Shown: positions 25,335 to 34,463, counted from the stretch's first letter. The stretch: DNA of 64,000 nt from Phycisphaerales bacterium (GCA_029260345.1 JAJDDK010000007.1:1-64000); one strand, 5' to 3'. Notes: generated from the sequence alone by a model not told the origin. Program-made: numbers and translations.

Positions 25335-27629
25335 ATGGGTTGGCTCTTGATAATCGCGATCGGCGCTATTGGCGCTCTGCTGCTCCGCAACATCGCGCGC
25401 AAGTCGCGAGCTGATCAACAATCCAAACAGTCGAGTCGCCGATCGCAGAGCGGTCGTGGTCGTGTTCAAGTTGCACCCGCAATTTCCGTCGAAATCATCG
25501 GTGCGAATAGCGGTCGATTCGGTGAGCACTCAAGAACTGCCGCCAAACCGATGTGGCTCGGACTTGGCGCGAGCCTGGAGGTTGCCGGATTCAATATAGA
25601 GAACCCGCTTACGTACACGGCGTCAAACCGTGACTCGGGAAAGTCATGCGCTGATCCGTCACAGATCGCGCCGTGGCTTCCAGTCAAGCGCGGACCGGAT
25701 CCGCATGGATTGAGCTATTGGCCATGGTACGAACAGCTCACCCCGGAACAGCGATGGATTCATTTGTCGTGGATGGCGAGCGGCCGAAGGACCTTGCCGC
25801 CTTCCGATGGTTTTCTCTTTATTTATTTCTACGGATTGGAGCGACGAGCGCTCGTTGATAAAGCTGATCTTCCGCAAATTGTTCGCGAAGTCGCACGACT
25901 GAAGGCGCTCCATCTCCCAGAGGCCGGAAACGGTCGCGGCTGGAGTTTCCAGCACTACTCGACATCGTTCCTCTGGTTTCTCGTTGCAAGTCAGCCAGAT
26001 CGGTTCCAGGAGCGTGATATCCAAGCGCTTGTCGTTCGGACGCACTCATGGCGTGAGGAGAGTCTCAAGTCCGCTCTGGCGTGGTTTGCCTCCATGAGCA
26101 AGCGATGCCCCTCGTGGATGGCGATGGTCGCTGCCGAGCAGTCGCCACTTGCCACGCGCAGCGTCGTGCGCTCGCGAGTAGCCGATGAATTCGAAGCCCT
26201 TTTCCACAAGCGATTCACCGAGCAATTTGGTGAAGGATTGCAATTGCGGACCGCAGCCCGGCCAACGGCGTGCACCTACCAAACCGCGAGCAATGCCCTT
26301 GATCTGCAGCGATGCGAGATTCCGAATGTGTTCGGCATTCAAAGTCAATTCAAGTCGCTCGCCGCCATGTGGAATAGTTGTGTCGAGGATCTAAGGCGCC
26401 TCAGCCGGCTCGCGGCAAAGACGGACTCGGAAGAGCTGACACCAGAGAATTGGGAGGCCATGCCGCCGGACCTTCGGAAAGGCATCGATCATCCGCTTGC
26501 GGAATCGGTGTGCGCGGCAATTGCAGAGCACACGAATGAGGCCGGGCGCGCATTTGTTCGCGCCAAAGATTTCGCCGGCATCGTGGGCATTGCGGCACGG
26601 GATCGCTACACATTAGCGCAGAGTTGCCGAATCGCCGAAACCGTGGAGCACGCTGGCTACGCGGTGGAGCCCGATGCGCGATTGATGCGCAGCGCGTACA
26701 AGGCGGACGAGTGCTTATCCGTCTTTCTGCGCATGTTCGACCTGCAAGCGTCGCCGAAGCGATATCTCGCTGCGACGTGCATATTGCGCATGGGAACCGC
26801 GATTGCGGCTGCTGACGGAGACGTATCTGACGAGGAAATGGCGTTGCTAACCAATGAGGTGGAACGAGCCTTCGATCTCAATGAGCACGAAGAACGACGG
26901 CTCGAAGCGCTGCGAGAATTGCTTCTGGTTCAAGGCTCCGACATCGCAGCGATCGGCAAGCGACTGCGCGAGTCGCTTGATTCACGACGCCGCGCAGCGG
27001 TTGGTCGATTGCTGATTGCAATTGCGGCAAGTGACGGCGTCATCCACCCAGGTGAACGCAAGGCATTGCGCCGATGCTATCGCGTGCTTGATCTTGCGCC
27101 CGATCAGCTCGACACGGCGCTCGCGGAGCTGAGTTTGGCAGCGGCAGAAGATATGGTCGCTGTCAAGAGTGGCGGCGCACGAACCCAAGGCGAACCAATT
27201 CCGGCGCCAGTCGAAAGCGACGCCCAAGTGGTTCTCAACCAAGCGGCCATCCAGCGCATCATGCTGGAAACGAGGGAAGTTGCATCCATGCTCGCCGAGG
27301 CGATGGGTGTGGAGCAATCGTCATCGGAGAGCCCCCCTCCTCCTCCTGCAAACGCGATTGACGCAGAACCGACGCAAACGGATAAAACTGCCACCGCTGC
27401 GACAATTGCAGGTCCATCTGGTCGGTATGCGGCGTTCTTTGCTGTGCTGATAGAACAGGACGCGTGGCCGCGCACCGAGCTGGAGGCGTTGGCGCGCGAT
27501 CAAGGGCTCATGCTGGGTGGGGCACTTGAAGAGGTGAATGAATGGGCGTTCGAAACAATCGGTGCGGCACTCGTATTTGAGGATGGGGAGACTGTTGTCG
27601 TGGAACGCAGTTTGCTCGAAGAGGTGTAA
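25335..27629 (+). CDS. sngA: Shango defence protein SngA (TerB_N-TerB-TerB_C)
   Basis: 764 residues from ATG 25335. A single N-terminal membrane helix (WLLIIAIGAIGALLLRNIA) is followed by a polar linker, then the TerB_N region (LSYWPWYEQLTPEQRWIHLS, FLFIYFYGLERRAL, about 110-290). A helical centre follows, then the TerB-like domain with two acidic metal-site motifs, AAADGDVSDEE near 490 and AASDGVIHPGE near 563, and a TerB_C-type end (YAAFFAVLIEQDAWPRTELE). A TerB protein with an ATPase and a helicase is the published Shango anti-phage system. The three genes here have 3- and 0-base gaps. The membrane anchor hints at action near the envelope. Confidence 0.8.
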   Translation: MGWLLIIAIGAIGALLLRNIARKSRADQQSKQSSRRSQSGRGRVQVAPAISVEIIGANSGRFGEHSRTAAKPMWLGLGASLEVAGFNIENPLTYTASNRDSGKSCADPSQIAPWLPVKRGPDPHGLSYWPWYEQLTPEQRWIHLSWMASGRRTLPPSDGFLFIYFYGLERRALVDKADLPQIVREVARLKALHLPEAGNGRGWSFQHYSTSFLWFLVASQPDRFQERDIQALVVRTHSWREESLKSALAWFASMSKRCPSWMAMVAAEQSPLATRSVVRSRVADEFEALFHKRFTEQFGEGLQLRTAARPTACTYQTASNALDLQRCEIPNVFGIQSQFKSLAAMWNSCVEDLRRLSRLAAKTDSEELTPENWEAMPPDLRKGIDHPLAESVCAAIAEHTNEAGRAFVRAKDFAGIVGIAARDRYTLAQSCRIAETVEHAGYAVEPDARLMRSAYKADECLSVFLRMFDLQASPKRYLAATCILRMGTAIAAADGDVSDEEMALLTNEVERAFDLNEHEERRLEALRELLLVQGSDIAAIGKRLRESLDSRRRAAVGRLLIAIAASDGVIHPGERKALRRCYRVLDLAPDQLDTALAELSLAAAEDMVAVKSGGARTQGEPIPAPVESDAQVVLNQAAIQRIMLETREVASMLAEAMGVEQSSSESPPPPPANAIDAEPTQTDKTATAATIAGPSGRYAAFFAVLIEQDAWPRTELEALARDQGLMLGGALEEVNEWAFETIGAALVFEDGETVVVERSLLEEV

Positions 27630-27632
27630 GCG

Positions 27633-28937
27633 ATGCGAATTACGGAACGCGAACGTGGGGCCATCCTGAATTCTCTCGGCGCCGGTGTTGTGCCCAATAT
27701 CGGCCTCCACCACATTCAGGTCGGCCGAAAGGCCGAGCTCGACGCCATCCTCTCCGATTTGCAACGGGTGGAAAACGGCGCGGCGTCTATTCGATTCGTC
27801 GTCGGTCGGTATGGGTCGGGAAAGACATTCTTCTTGAATGTGGTGCGAACCGTCGCATTAGAGCGAGGCTTCGTCGTTGCCCAAGCTGACATTACGACCG
27901 ATCGCCGCTTGCACGGGACCGGCGGTCATGCCCGCGGTTTGTACGCCGAACTAATGCGTAATCTTGCCACCCGATCCAAGCCCGAAGGCGGCGGGCTGGC
28001 AAACCTCGTGGAGCGCTGGATCGGCGACCTCGCATATGAAATCAAGAATGCGGGCGGTGACCATGAGGATGTCAAGAAACGCATTCAGAGCGATTTGCGT
28101 CCCGTTCAGGATCTCGTGAGCGGCTACGACTTCGCGGATGTCCTTGCTCAGTATTACACGGGATATGAATCGAGCGATGAGCATCGTCAGGAATCTGCGA
28201 TCCGCTGGCTGCGCGGCGAGTACGGCACCAAGACGGATGCACGGCAGGATCTCGGTGTTCGATCGATCATCGACGACCAGTCGATTTACGAGTACCTCAA
28301 GCTCTTCGCCGCCTTCGCGCGTATCGCCGGATACAAAGGGCTCTTGGTTTCCATAGATGAACTGGCTGTACTTTCTCACCGACTCTATCATCGTGTGGCG
28401 CGCGATCGTAATTATGAGGCCATATTGCGCATCTTGAACGATTGTCTGCAAGGGTCGGTGGAAGGACTTAGCGTGCTGTTTGCCGCCACCGATGCCTGCC
28501 TGGAGGATCCACGACGCGGCTTGTGCAGTTATGAGGCGCTTGCCACCCGCCTAGCGCCCAATCGCTTTGCGGACGATTCGCGCATTGACCTTTCTGGCCC
28601 GGTGATTCGCCTGCAGAATCTGACGCCCGAGGACTGCTATGTCCTCCTCCATAATGTGCGGCATGTACATGCGCGTGGGAAAGCTGAGGAAGCCCAATTA
28701 CCGAATGAGGGCATCACGGCGTACCTTGCAGACTGTAATCGGCGCATGGGCTCTGCCTACTTCCAGACCCCGCGCGAAACCGTGCGTGATTTTGTCGGAC
28801 TCCTCAACGTCCTTGAACAAAACCCTGGTACGGATTGGAATGAGCTTGTTGCGGCGATCAAGACAACAGCCCCAGCAAGTGACGATGAACATGGCGATGG
28901 AGACGGCGACGACGGCCTTGCCTCGTTCCGTTTATGA
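27633..28937 (+). CDS. sngB: Shango ATPase SngB (BrxD-like, DUF2791)
   Basis: 434 residues from ATG 27633, three bases after sngA. A P-loop ATPase of the BREX BrxD/DUF2791 type: opening EREAILNSLGAGVVPNIGL-like region, Walker A VVGRYGSGKTFFLN near 55, then VAQADITTDRRLHGTGGHAR, and Walker B GLLVSIDELAVLS near 240, where the acidic pair DE is followed by a sensor region VLFAATD. It is likely the energy-using switch partner of the helicase encoded next. Position and family match SngB. Confidence 0.82.
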   Translation: MRITERERGAILNSLGAGVVPNIGLHHIQVGRKAELDAILSDLQRVENGAASIRFVVGRYGSGKTFFLNVVRTVALERGFVVAQADITTDRRLHGTGGHARGLYAELMRNLATRSKPEGGGLANLVERWIGDLAYEIKNAGGDHEDVKKRIQSDLRPVQDLVSGYDFADVLAQYYTGYESSDEHRQESAIRWLRGEYGTKTDARQDLGVRSIIDDQSIYEYLKLFAAFARIAGYKGLLVSIDELAVLSHRLYHRVARDRNYEAILRILNDCLQGSVEGLSVLFAATDACLEDPRRGLCSYEALATRLAPNRFADDSRIDLSGPVIRLQNLTPEDCYVLLHNVRHVHARGKAEEAQLPNEGITAYLADCNRRMGSAYFQTPRETVRDFVGLLNVLEQNPGTDWNELVAAIKTTAPASDDEHGDGDGDDGLASFRL

Positions 28938-31190
28938 GTGCCGGAGTTGACGCCCAAACCTGAATGCGACGCCTTTGACCTTCTGGCGCGCGGCGTCCAG
29001 CGACAATTGTGGGACATGGGCTGGCGAGAGCTCCGGCCTATTCAAGCAAGAACAATTCGCGCGTTCGCCGATTCGCCATCGCACGCCGTCATCATGGCCG
29101 AGACCGCAGGCGGCAAGACAGAGGCTGCATTCTTACCGATTCTTTCGGCGATTGCTGAAGAGCCACCCGGATCAATACGGGTTCTTTATGTTGGCCCGCT
29201 CAAGGCGCTCATCAACGACCAGTTTGGGCGGCTTGAAGAGCTTTGTGAAAATCTCAATGTGCCTGTGCATCGTTGGCACGGCGATGTGGACGCGGGCCGG
29301 AAGGCTCGTGTGACCAAGGATCCCGCCGGCGTCCTTCTCATTACGCCCGAGTCAATCGAATCGCTCCTCATCAATCGATCCGCACACCTCGGCCACATGT
29401 TCGGGGGATTGCGCGCCATTGTCATCGATGAGCTGCACGCCTTCCTCGATAGCAGCCGCGGGATTCACCTAGCGAGCGTTCTCACGCGATTGCGGCGCTA
29501 TGTCGCCGCTGGCGAGCCGCGTCCGCGCCTCGTCGGCTTATCGGCGACGATCGGTGATCCCTCTGAAGCGCAGCGCTACTTGGATAAGCATGCCCCGGAT
29601 GCTGTTCAGGTCATAGATGATCCGCATGAATCCAAGGAACTCCGGATGGCGCTTCATTACTACCAAGAGCGCAGGCCGACTGAAGGAAGCGAATCGAACG
29701 GCCGAGAATCGGAAGAATCGGATCATTTCGCCGCGATCCATTTGATGGCGTGCGATCTCGTGGAGCATTGCCACGGGCGCACAAACCTCGTCTTTTGTAA
29801 TGCGAAAGGCGAAATCGAAATTATCGCTGATGAGTGCAATGAAGTGTGCAAAGGCGAGGGGCTACCCGGCTCATTCCTGGTGCATCACGGCTCACTCTCT
29901 CAAGAAATCCGCGAGGACACAGAAGATCGCATGCGCTCATCTCGCCCGTTCACGACGATTTGCTCAAGCACGCTGGAGATGGGCATCGACATCGGCGATG
30001 CGTATTGCGTCGGCCAAGTCGGCGCGCCGTGGTCCGTGACGTCGCTCAAGCAGAGAATGGGCCGCAGCGGACGGCGAGACGATGCGCCACGGCGCTTGCG
30101 ACTGTATGTCAGAGACGATTCCGATCCTGATGCGCGCGACCCCACCGATCGACTTCCGTTCGATCTCCTTCAAACGGTCGCCGTGTGCGAACTCATGCTG
30201 CGCGATCATTGGCTCGAACCGCCGCAGCCCCCGAAATGTGACCTGAGCACGCTCACCCACCAGATGATCAGTGTGATTGCCGAATGGGGCGGTATTCGCG
30301 CTGACGCGCTGTTCAATCGCCTCTGTGCCGAAGGCCCTTTTGAAGCAATCGGCAAGGGACTGTTCGAGTGCCTACTTCGTGAGCTTGGACAGCAAGACGT
30401 CATCAATCAAGCTCCGGAAGGCGACATTATTCTGGGGCTGCTTGGGGAGCGCATTCGAAGCGGGCGGGACTTCTATGCCGTGTTTGAAACCCCGGAGGAA
30501 TACCGACTCGTCCATGACGGCAAAGATCTTGGCACGCTTCCGGCGGCGCTGCTGCCGCAGCCTGAGAGCCATATTGTCTTCGGCGGTCGTCGCTGGATTG
30601 TGGTGATCGTCGACGCGCCCTCCAAGACAATCCACGTCAAGCCGGCGCGGGGTAGGAAACGGCCTTTATTCCTGGGTGCGCCGGGCGACGTGCCGGATCG
30701 CGTGCGCGAGCGAATGCGCGAATTGCTTATTGATCCACCATCACTTTCCTATCTCTCAGAGGAAGCACAAGATCGACTTTCGGTTGCGGCCGCGTCAGCG
30801 CGGGAGGCACATCTGCTCACACGAGGCTTCATGCCAACGAAGGACGATTCATGTCTCATTGTGACTTGGTCCGGCACCCGAACGCAGCGAACCCTCCTCG
30901 CGGCGCTGAGTCGATGCGGCATCGAGACGATTGACTTGCACATCGGCATTCGCTGTAAAGCAGCGACCAAAACCGTGGAAGCAGCACTGAAGTCACTCAC
31001 GTCGGATTTTCCAACCGGGGAAGAACTGGCGCCGTATGTCGCACGACCCATCAATCGAAAGTTCGACTGGCTGCTGAGCGACCAACTTCGGCATCGGTCG
31101 ATTGGCGTCGATCTACTGGATCCGTCGTCGGCGCGCGAATTGGTCGTCGAATTCTTTCACATTCGGGACGGCGCTTCTGAATGCACCTGA
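28938..31190 (+). CDS. sngC: Shango helicase SngC (BrxHI/Lhr-like SF2)
   Basis: 750 residues from GTG 28938, directly abutting the ATPase stop. SF2 motifs in order: Q-region RPIQARTIRAF, Walker A MAETAGGKTEAAFLP, DELH at IVIDELHAFLDSSRG near 163, LVGLSATIG (motif III), TLEMGIDIGD (V) and SLKQRMGRSGRR (VI). The C-terminal 350 residues are like the winged-helix/Lhr-core part of BrxHI and YprA relatives. The protein probably acts on phage DNA or nucleoprotein. Last gene of the operon; it ends 113 bases from the convergent ardC. Confidence 0.85.
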   Translation: MPELTPKPECDAFDLLARGVQRQLWDMGWRELRPIQARTIRAFADSPSHAVIMAETAGGKTEAAFLPILSAIAEEPPGSIRVLYVGPLKALINDQFGRLEELCENLNVPVHRWHGDVDAGRKARVTKDPAGVLLITPESIESLLINRSAHLGHMFGGLRAIVIDELHAFLDSSRGIHLASVLTRLRRYVAAGEPRPRLVGLSATIGDPSEAQRYLDKHAPDAVQVIDDPHESKELRMALHYYQERRPTEGSESNGRESEESDHFAAIHLMACDLVEHCHGRTNLVFCNAKGEIEIIADECNEVCKGEGLPGSFLVHHGSLSQEIREDTEDRMRSSRPFTTICSSTLEMGIDIGDAYCVGQVGAPWSVTSLKQRMGRSGRRDDAPRRLRLYVRDDSDPDARDPTDRLPFDLLQTVAVCELMLRDHWLEPPQPPKCDLSTLTHQMISVIAEWGGIRADALFNRLCAEGPFEAIGKGLFECLLRELGQQDVINQAPEGDIILGLLGERIRSGRDFYAVFETPEEYRLVHDGKDLGTLPAALLPQPESHIVFGGRRWIVVIVDAPSKTIHVKPARGRKRPLFLGAPGDVPDRVRERMRELLIDPPSLSYLSEEAQDRLSVAAASAREAHLLTRGFMPTKDDSCLIVTWSGTRTQRTLLAALSRCGIETIDLHIGIRCKAATKTVEAALKSLTSDFPTGEELAPYVARPINRKFDWLLSDQLRHRSIGVDLLDPSSARELVVEFFHIRDGASECT

Positions 31191-31302
31191 GTTCGCAGCG
31201 ACCTCCTGTTCTATCCGATGAGGTCAACGAACAGCTTGCAGCTCCGCATACGAATGTCATCGTCTTCGTCAACAGAAATTGCCTAGCTCATTCGACGCTG
31301 TT

Positions 31303-32205
31303 TCACCGAAGATGTCCGGACGACTTTTGGGCCGCAGCGCGCGAAGCAGATATCTTGCGGTCATCAGTGACAGCCTCGATGATTGCGCACGCCGTCTTCT
31401 GAATCCGGTCCAGCGAAGCGGCGAGCTTCTCTTTGTCGCCGTCATACAGACGTATGTAGTCCGCAGCGGCCGTCCCCGTCTCCAGTCCCGCTGCAGAGCA
31501 GACGACGAAGGCGACTGCTTCGGCTTCCAGTTCGCGTACAGCTCTGTCTGGTCGTTCGGACGGCTCCACTTTGTGAAGCATTTCATGAGCCCATTCGTGA
31601 ACCAGAACCGAGAACCGTTCGGCTGAAGCAAGACCTTTGAGAAGAACGATCCTGCCGCCGGCAGACATTCCGAAGGCGCCACCGAGATCATCCGAATACT
31701 CCAGCGTGACGCCGACGGCTCGAACCGCGGCTTCAAGACGTTCAAGCTCCTCGCTCGCATCACCTTGAACCTGCGCGAACTCCGGCAACGCCTTGCCTTC
31801 GGTCTGGCTGATGTCGAACACGTGGACAATCCGGAACCGCAGCACCGGCGCGGCGTCATCATCCTGTTCCGATTTTTCATCCTGCGGCTTGGACTTGAAC
31901 CGTATGGGAGCGAAGATGAAGATGCCCTTCTCGCCGCGTTTGACGGTGCGGCCCATGGATTTCCAGGTGTGGAATCCGGCGACACGGGTCGCGTCTGGTC
32001 GCTGAGCCATGATCAAGAAGAGATTGGAAATTGAGTAAGCCCGAAACCTACTCATCGCCGCCAGATAGGACGTGAGTTGTGCGGAGTTCCCCGCTTCCAG
32101 TTGTTGAGACAGTTGTTCCAGCGACTCTTTGACGATCCTTCTGGCGAACTCGGCGTTCGTAATCGATGGCTCGGACGTTTGTCCGAGCGTTTGATCCGCC
32201 GCCAT
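31303..32205 (-). CDS. ArdC-like antirestriction protein (ssDNA-binding plus metallopeptidase fold)
   Basis: 300 residues from ATG 32205. The N-terminal ArdC/DUF1738 domain (LTSYLAAMSRFRAYSISNLF, FHTWKSMGRTVKRGEKGIFI) binds single-stranded DNA in known members. The C-terminal half has an ImmA/IrrE-like zinc site HEWAHEMLHK with a downstream ELEAEAVAFVV glutamate. ArdC proteins protect incoming conjugative DNA from restriction. The gene lacks its own ribosome site and follows a 20-codon leader ORF by a TGATG overlap, so its translation should depend on that ORF. Convergent with the Shango operon. Confidence 0.85.
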   Translation of the reverse strand: MAADQTLGQTSEPSITNAEFARRIVKESLEQLSQQLEAGNSAQLTSYLAAMSRFRAYSISNLFLIMAQRPDATRVAGFHTWKSMGRTVKRGEKGIFIFAPIRFKSKPQDEKSEQDDDAAPVLRFRIVHVFDISQTEGKALPEFAQVQGDASEELERLEAAVRAVGVTLEYSDDLGGAFGMSAGGRIVLLKGLASAERFSVLVHEWAHEMLHKVEPSERPDRAVRELEAEAVAFVVCSAAGLETGTAAADYIRLYDGDKEKLAASLDRIQKTACAIIEAVTDDRKISASRAAAQKSSGHLR

Positions 32206-32267
32206 CAGTCGCGGACCTGGGGTCGATGGTTCATGAATGAACCATGGGTGGTTAAGAACTCAGTCAT
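32205..32267 (-). CDS. 20-residue leader peptide coupled to ardC
   Basis: ATG at 32267, with AAAGGAGT about ten bases upstream, begins MTEFLTTHGSFMNHRPQVRD and stops at TGATG, sharing bases with the ardC start. The small ORF contains a perfect 9-bp inverted repeat ATGGTTCAT-GA-ATGAACCAT (32226-32245). This layout is typical of translational coupling or a leader peptide controlling the downstream gene. The alternative is that the true ardC start lies here with a lost frame. Confidence 0.55.
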   Translation of the reverse strand: MTEFLTTHGSFMNHRPQVRD

Positions 32268-32273
32268 AGCGGA

Positions 32274-32482
32274 ACTCCTTTCGTGTTGTGGTTGAACGTG
32301 GACCCGTCAGGACGCCGCGTCGCAGGCCGGGTCAAGCGAAAGCCGCCCGAGCACAGCCGGGGGATCGGCTGCACAAGGCGTAGCCGCGGAAGCCGATGGC
32401 CGCTTGATCCCGGCCGAGTACGGCGGCAAGGCCCGACACGTTTAATCACATTTCAGCGAATGGAGTCCAGAATGCGTTGACA
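32274..32482. repeat. Structured leader element, copy 2
   Basis: Homologue of 25002-25215. GTGGTTGAACGTG (32288-32300) can pair with CACGTTTAATCAC (32437-32449) as 13 base pairs if the RNA is read on the + strand, two of them G-U. On the - strand the same two sites are A-C mismatches. Inner hairpins GACCCG/CGGGTC and CAGCCG/CGGCTG are kept despite changed loops. An outer pair of the CAGCCG stem is G-U only on the - strand, so the transcribed strand is unresolved. The element is followed leftward by the ribosome site of the ardC leader peptide. Confidence 0.6.
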
Positions 32483-33025
32483 GCTCTTGTAGTTTCGTAG
32501 GCACGCAACCGAATGCGCAATTATCGTTCACACACACTTAAATTGCCCATACAGACCGGAAACACCTTCAGAAATACTTAATTAAGATAATTAGGAGACA
32601 AATTAGCTATAGACAGCAACATTCAATGCATGCCATATTGCAATTATGATTAATCTATTCTGCAATAGAACGCGTACTGTGAAGAATTCGTTGCGCGGCA
32701 CTCGGCGGAGCGATGACCCACTTCGCTGCTTCTTCGAGCGTACGCAAGAGAATCCAGAACTTCTGTCAGCCCTTTGCGATGCGCTCAATCGAATTGACAA
32801 TTTCGATCAATCTCTGGGCAACGGCTCGGTCACAAGTCTGAAGCTCACACCCGAAGTGGGCGCTCACGCTGCTCGATGGGTGGATCACGAACGTTAATTC
32901 TCTCTGCCATATCAACGAATGGCTTGAGAAATTCTCCAATTTTTTGATTTTTTTCCTCGTATTCCACTCAGCAGCCTCGTAATTCGTGACAGAGGAGTAC
33001 CTGGGCATTCAAGGAGGGTTGTGAG
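32483..33025. other. AT-rich intergenic region
   Basis: Over 500 bases, clearly more AT-rich than its surroundings (for example AATTAAGATAATTAGGAGAC near 32580). One doubtful rightward ORF lies in it (32646-32897). It probably holds promoters for the sigma-factor gene and for the leftward leader. A replication or regulatory function cannot be excluded. Confidence 0.4.
32646..32897 (+). CDS. Doubtful small ORF resembling the N-terminus of the next gene
   Basis: 83 codons from ATG 32646 without a good ribosome site. The middle reads LRGTRRSDDPLRCFFERTQE then NPELLSALCDALNRID. The sigma-like protein at 33026 starts with a similar ARGTPDFAERVGFALLVQENP then DEAIELFAEHTLRI. At DNA level GCAAGAGAATCC is shared. 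It may be a small relative of that N-terminal module or a decayed partial duplication. Confidence 0.3.
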   Translation: MINLFCNRTRTVKNSLRGTRRSDDPLRCFFERTQENPELLSALCDALNRIDNFDQSLGNGSVTSLKLTPEVGAHAARWVDHER

Positions 33026-33670
33026 ATGGGCCAGGACATGCAGCGGTCGGCGCGAGGAACACCGGATTTCGCAGAAAGAGTCGGATTTGCGCTTTTGGTG
33101 CAAGAGAATCCGGATGAAGCGATCGAGTTGTTCGCAGAGCACACACTTCGGATTGCCACCGCGACATCAGAGCGAATTGTGAACCGCTATGACGTCATAA
33201 ATAGGCTGCGACATCTCGGAATAGACCATGAAGACATAGCGCAGGAGGCGACACTGCAAATAACTCAATCGTTCAAAAAATGCCCGGACAAATGGGCCAA
33301 TATGACCACCTTGCATGTGTACAACACAATCTGTCGTACGGTAGAAAACAAACTCATTGACAAACTTCGAATAAAACGCGATCGGAAGCGCAGTGACAAC
33401 GTACGGCTTGACCAATGTGGAACCACAGTCAATGACGCCGAACTTCGGCTAATCGTGTTCGAATGGATCGCTTCGAGAACGCAGTTAGAACGCGACCTAC
33501 TGCGGTTGTTGGCTGAAGCAAAGCGTGGCACATCAGATTTGCGGGCGTGTCGGAGTTCGGTTCGAAACTTTGTGATCCCAACATTTGCAAGGCGACACGG
33601 CATGAAACCGACAGAAGCGCGCCAAATGATCGATCGACTGATGGTCGAGTTTTGCGAATGGGTTCGATGA
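33026..33670 (+). CDS. ECF-like sigma factor
   Basis: 214 residues from ATG 33026 with AAGGAGGG about nine bases upstream. After an unusual 60-residue N-terminal extension, residues about 70-135 match sigma region 2: HLGIDHEDIAQEATLQITQS, then TTLHVYNTICRTVENKLIDK and LRIKRDRKR. The C-terminal part is helical and could hold a weak region 4 (LERDLLRLLAEAKRG ... GMKPTEARQMIDRLM). It would direct RNA polymerase to element promoters, possibly its own operon or the conserved leader units. The following gene starts 40 bases later. Confidence 0.6.
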   Translation: MGQDMQRSARGTPDFAERVGFALLVQENPDEAIELFAEHTLRIATATSERIVNRYDVINRLRHLGIDHEDIAQEATLQITQSFKKCPDKWANMTTLHVYNTICRTVENKLIDKLRIKRDRKRSDNVRLDQCGTTVNDAELRLIVFEWIASRTQLERDLLRLLAEAKRGTSDLRACRSSVRNFVIPTFARRHGMKPTEARQMIDRLMVEFCEWVR

Positions 33671-33710
33671 CTCCTCACTGACATAGCTGGCCACAAAGAG
33701 AGACGCCATC

Positions 33711-34463
33711 ATGTACATCGATTCAAATAGCCACGAGCCGGATCCGTTCAAGAAATTGTCGGATATCGGAGCTCTCGACGTCTTGAGCGAGTATTTTCGC
33801 CTCGAAGAGGAAGGGTCGCCGACGGAGTTGATCACTCAATCAAATTCGTCGTCGGCAATAAAAGCGATCATGGAGTCCATTCAACCACTGCCGAATAGCG
33901 GTTCGTTGGAACTCAATCTGGCTTCTCGATCAGATCTCCGCGGTCTTGACAAACTCTTCGAACGGCTTGAGGAGGATGGACTCTCAATTCAGTCAATCCA
34001 TCTCCGTGCCAAACCGATCGACAATTCATTTACTGCGCAGTTAGTCGTTAGTGGTTCGACTGCAATTCTTCAGCGCTATCGTGACCACCTTGAGGATGGA
34101 GTGCTGTTCGGCAATCCCGTTCCGGTTCAATCAGAATTGACATTGATTCCATCAGACGTCGAGCGAGCGGGTGACAATGATCTTCGGCGCATCGTTCTCG
34201 GGTTTTATGGAGAGGAAGCGCGCCCTGGGATATTTCGTGTCGTCTTCAAGACGCTTTGCGACTTGGCTGCGAGTTTCGATATTTCCGGTACAGGTATGGA
34301 TGGCGAGACTTGGGACATTCTTGGCTGGTGCGGTTGTCTGAAAGACGGCACTGAGAAGCTGACTCGCGAGCTTGCGGCACTGGAGCGACATCTTGGGGCG
34401 AACCGGTATCGATTTAGGGAAGAGCAAGATTGCTCAGATTTTGTCGAAGTCCAACACGTGTAA
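33711..34463 (+). CDS. Hypothetical protein following the sigma-like gene
   Basis: 250 residues from ATG 33711. Soluble, acidic, mixed alpha/beta: LELNLASRSDLRGLDKLFER is followed by two strand-helix units around IHLRAKPIDNSFTAQLVVSG and VFKTLCDLAASFDISG. No motif I recognise. Its position 40 bases after the sigma-like gene suggests a shared transcript and a possible partner or anti-sigma role, which is a guess. 34464-34698 after it has no clear gene. Confidence 0.55.
   Translation: MYIDSNSHEPDPFKKLSDIGALDVLSEYFRLEEEGSPTELITQSNSSSAIKAIMESIQPLPNSGSLELNLASRSDLRGLDKLFERLEEDGLSIQSIHLRAKPIDNSFTAQLVVSGSTAILQRYRDHLEDGVLFGNPVPVQSELTLIPSDVERAGDNDLRRIVLGFYGEEARPGIFRVVFKTLCDLAASFDISGTGMDGETWDILGWCGCLKDGTEKLTRELAALERHLGANRYRFREEQDCSDFVEVQHV

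Noticed and set aside
25002-32482. Shango operon as a composite transposon flanked by the two leader repeats
   Set aside because: The repeats are in the same orientation and each also abuts a ribosome site of a leftward gene; no transposase or target duplication is seen.
32483-33025. Plasmid origin in the AT-rich stretch
   Set aside because: No iterons, DnaA-box clusters or replication gene nearby; the integrase and tRNA context favours an integrated element.
33026-33670. Phage or plasmid replication initiator
   Set aside because: The region-2 pattern with an Asp-Glu-Asp-Ile-Ala-Gln-Glu block fits ECF sigma factors better; no Rep motifs are present.
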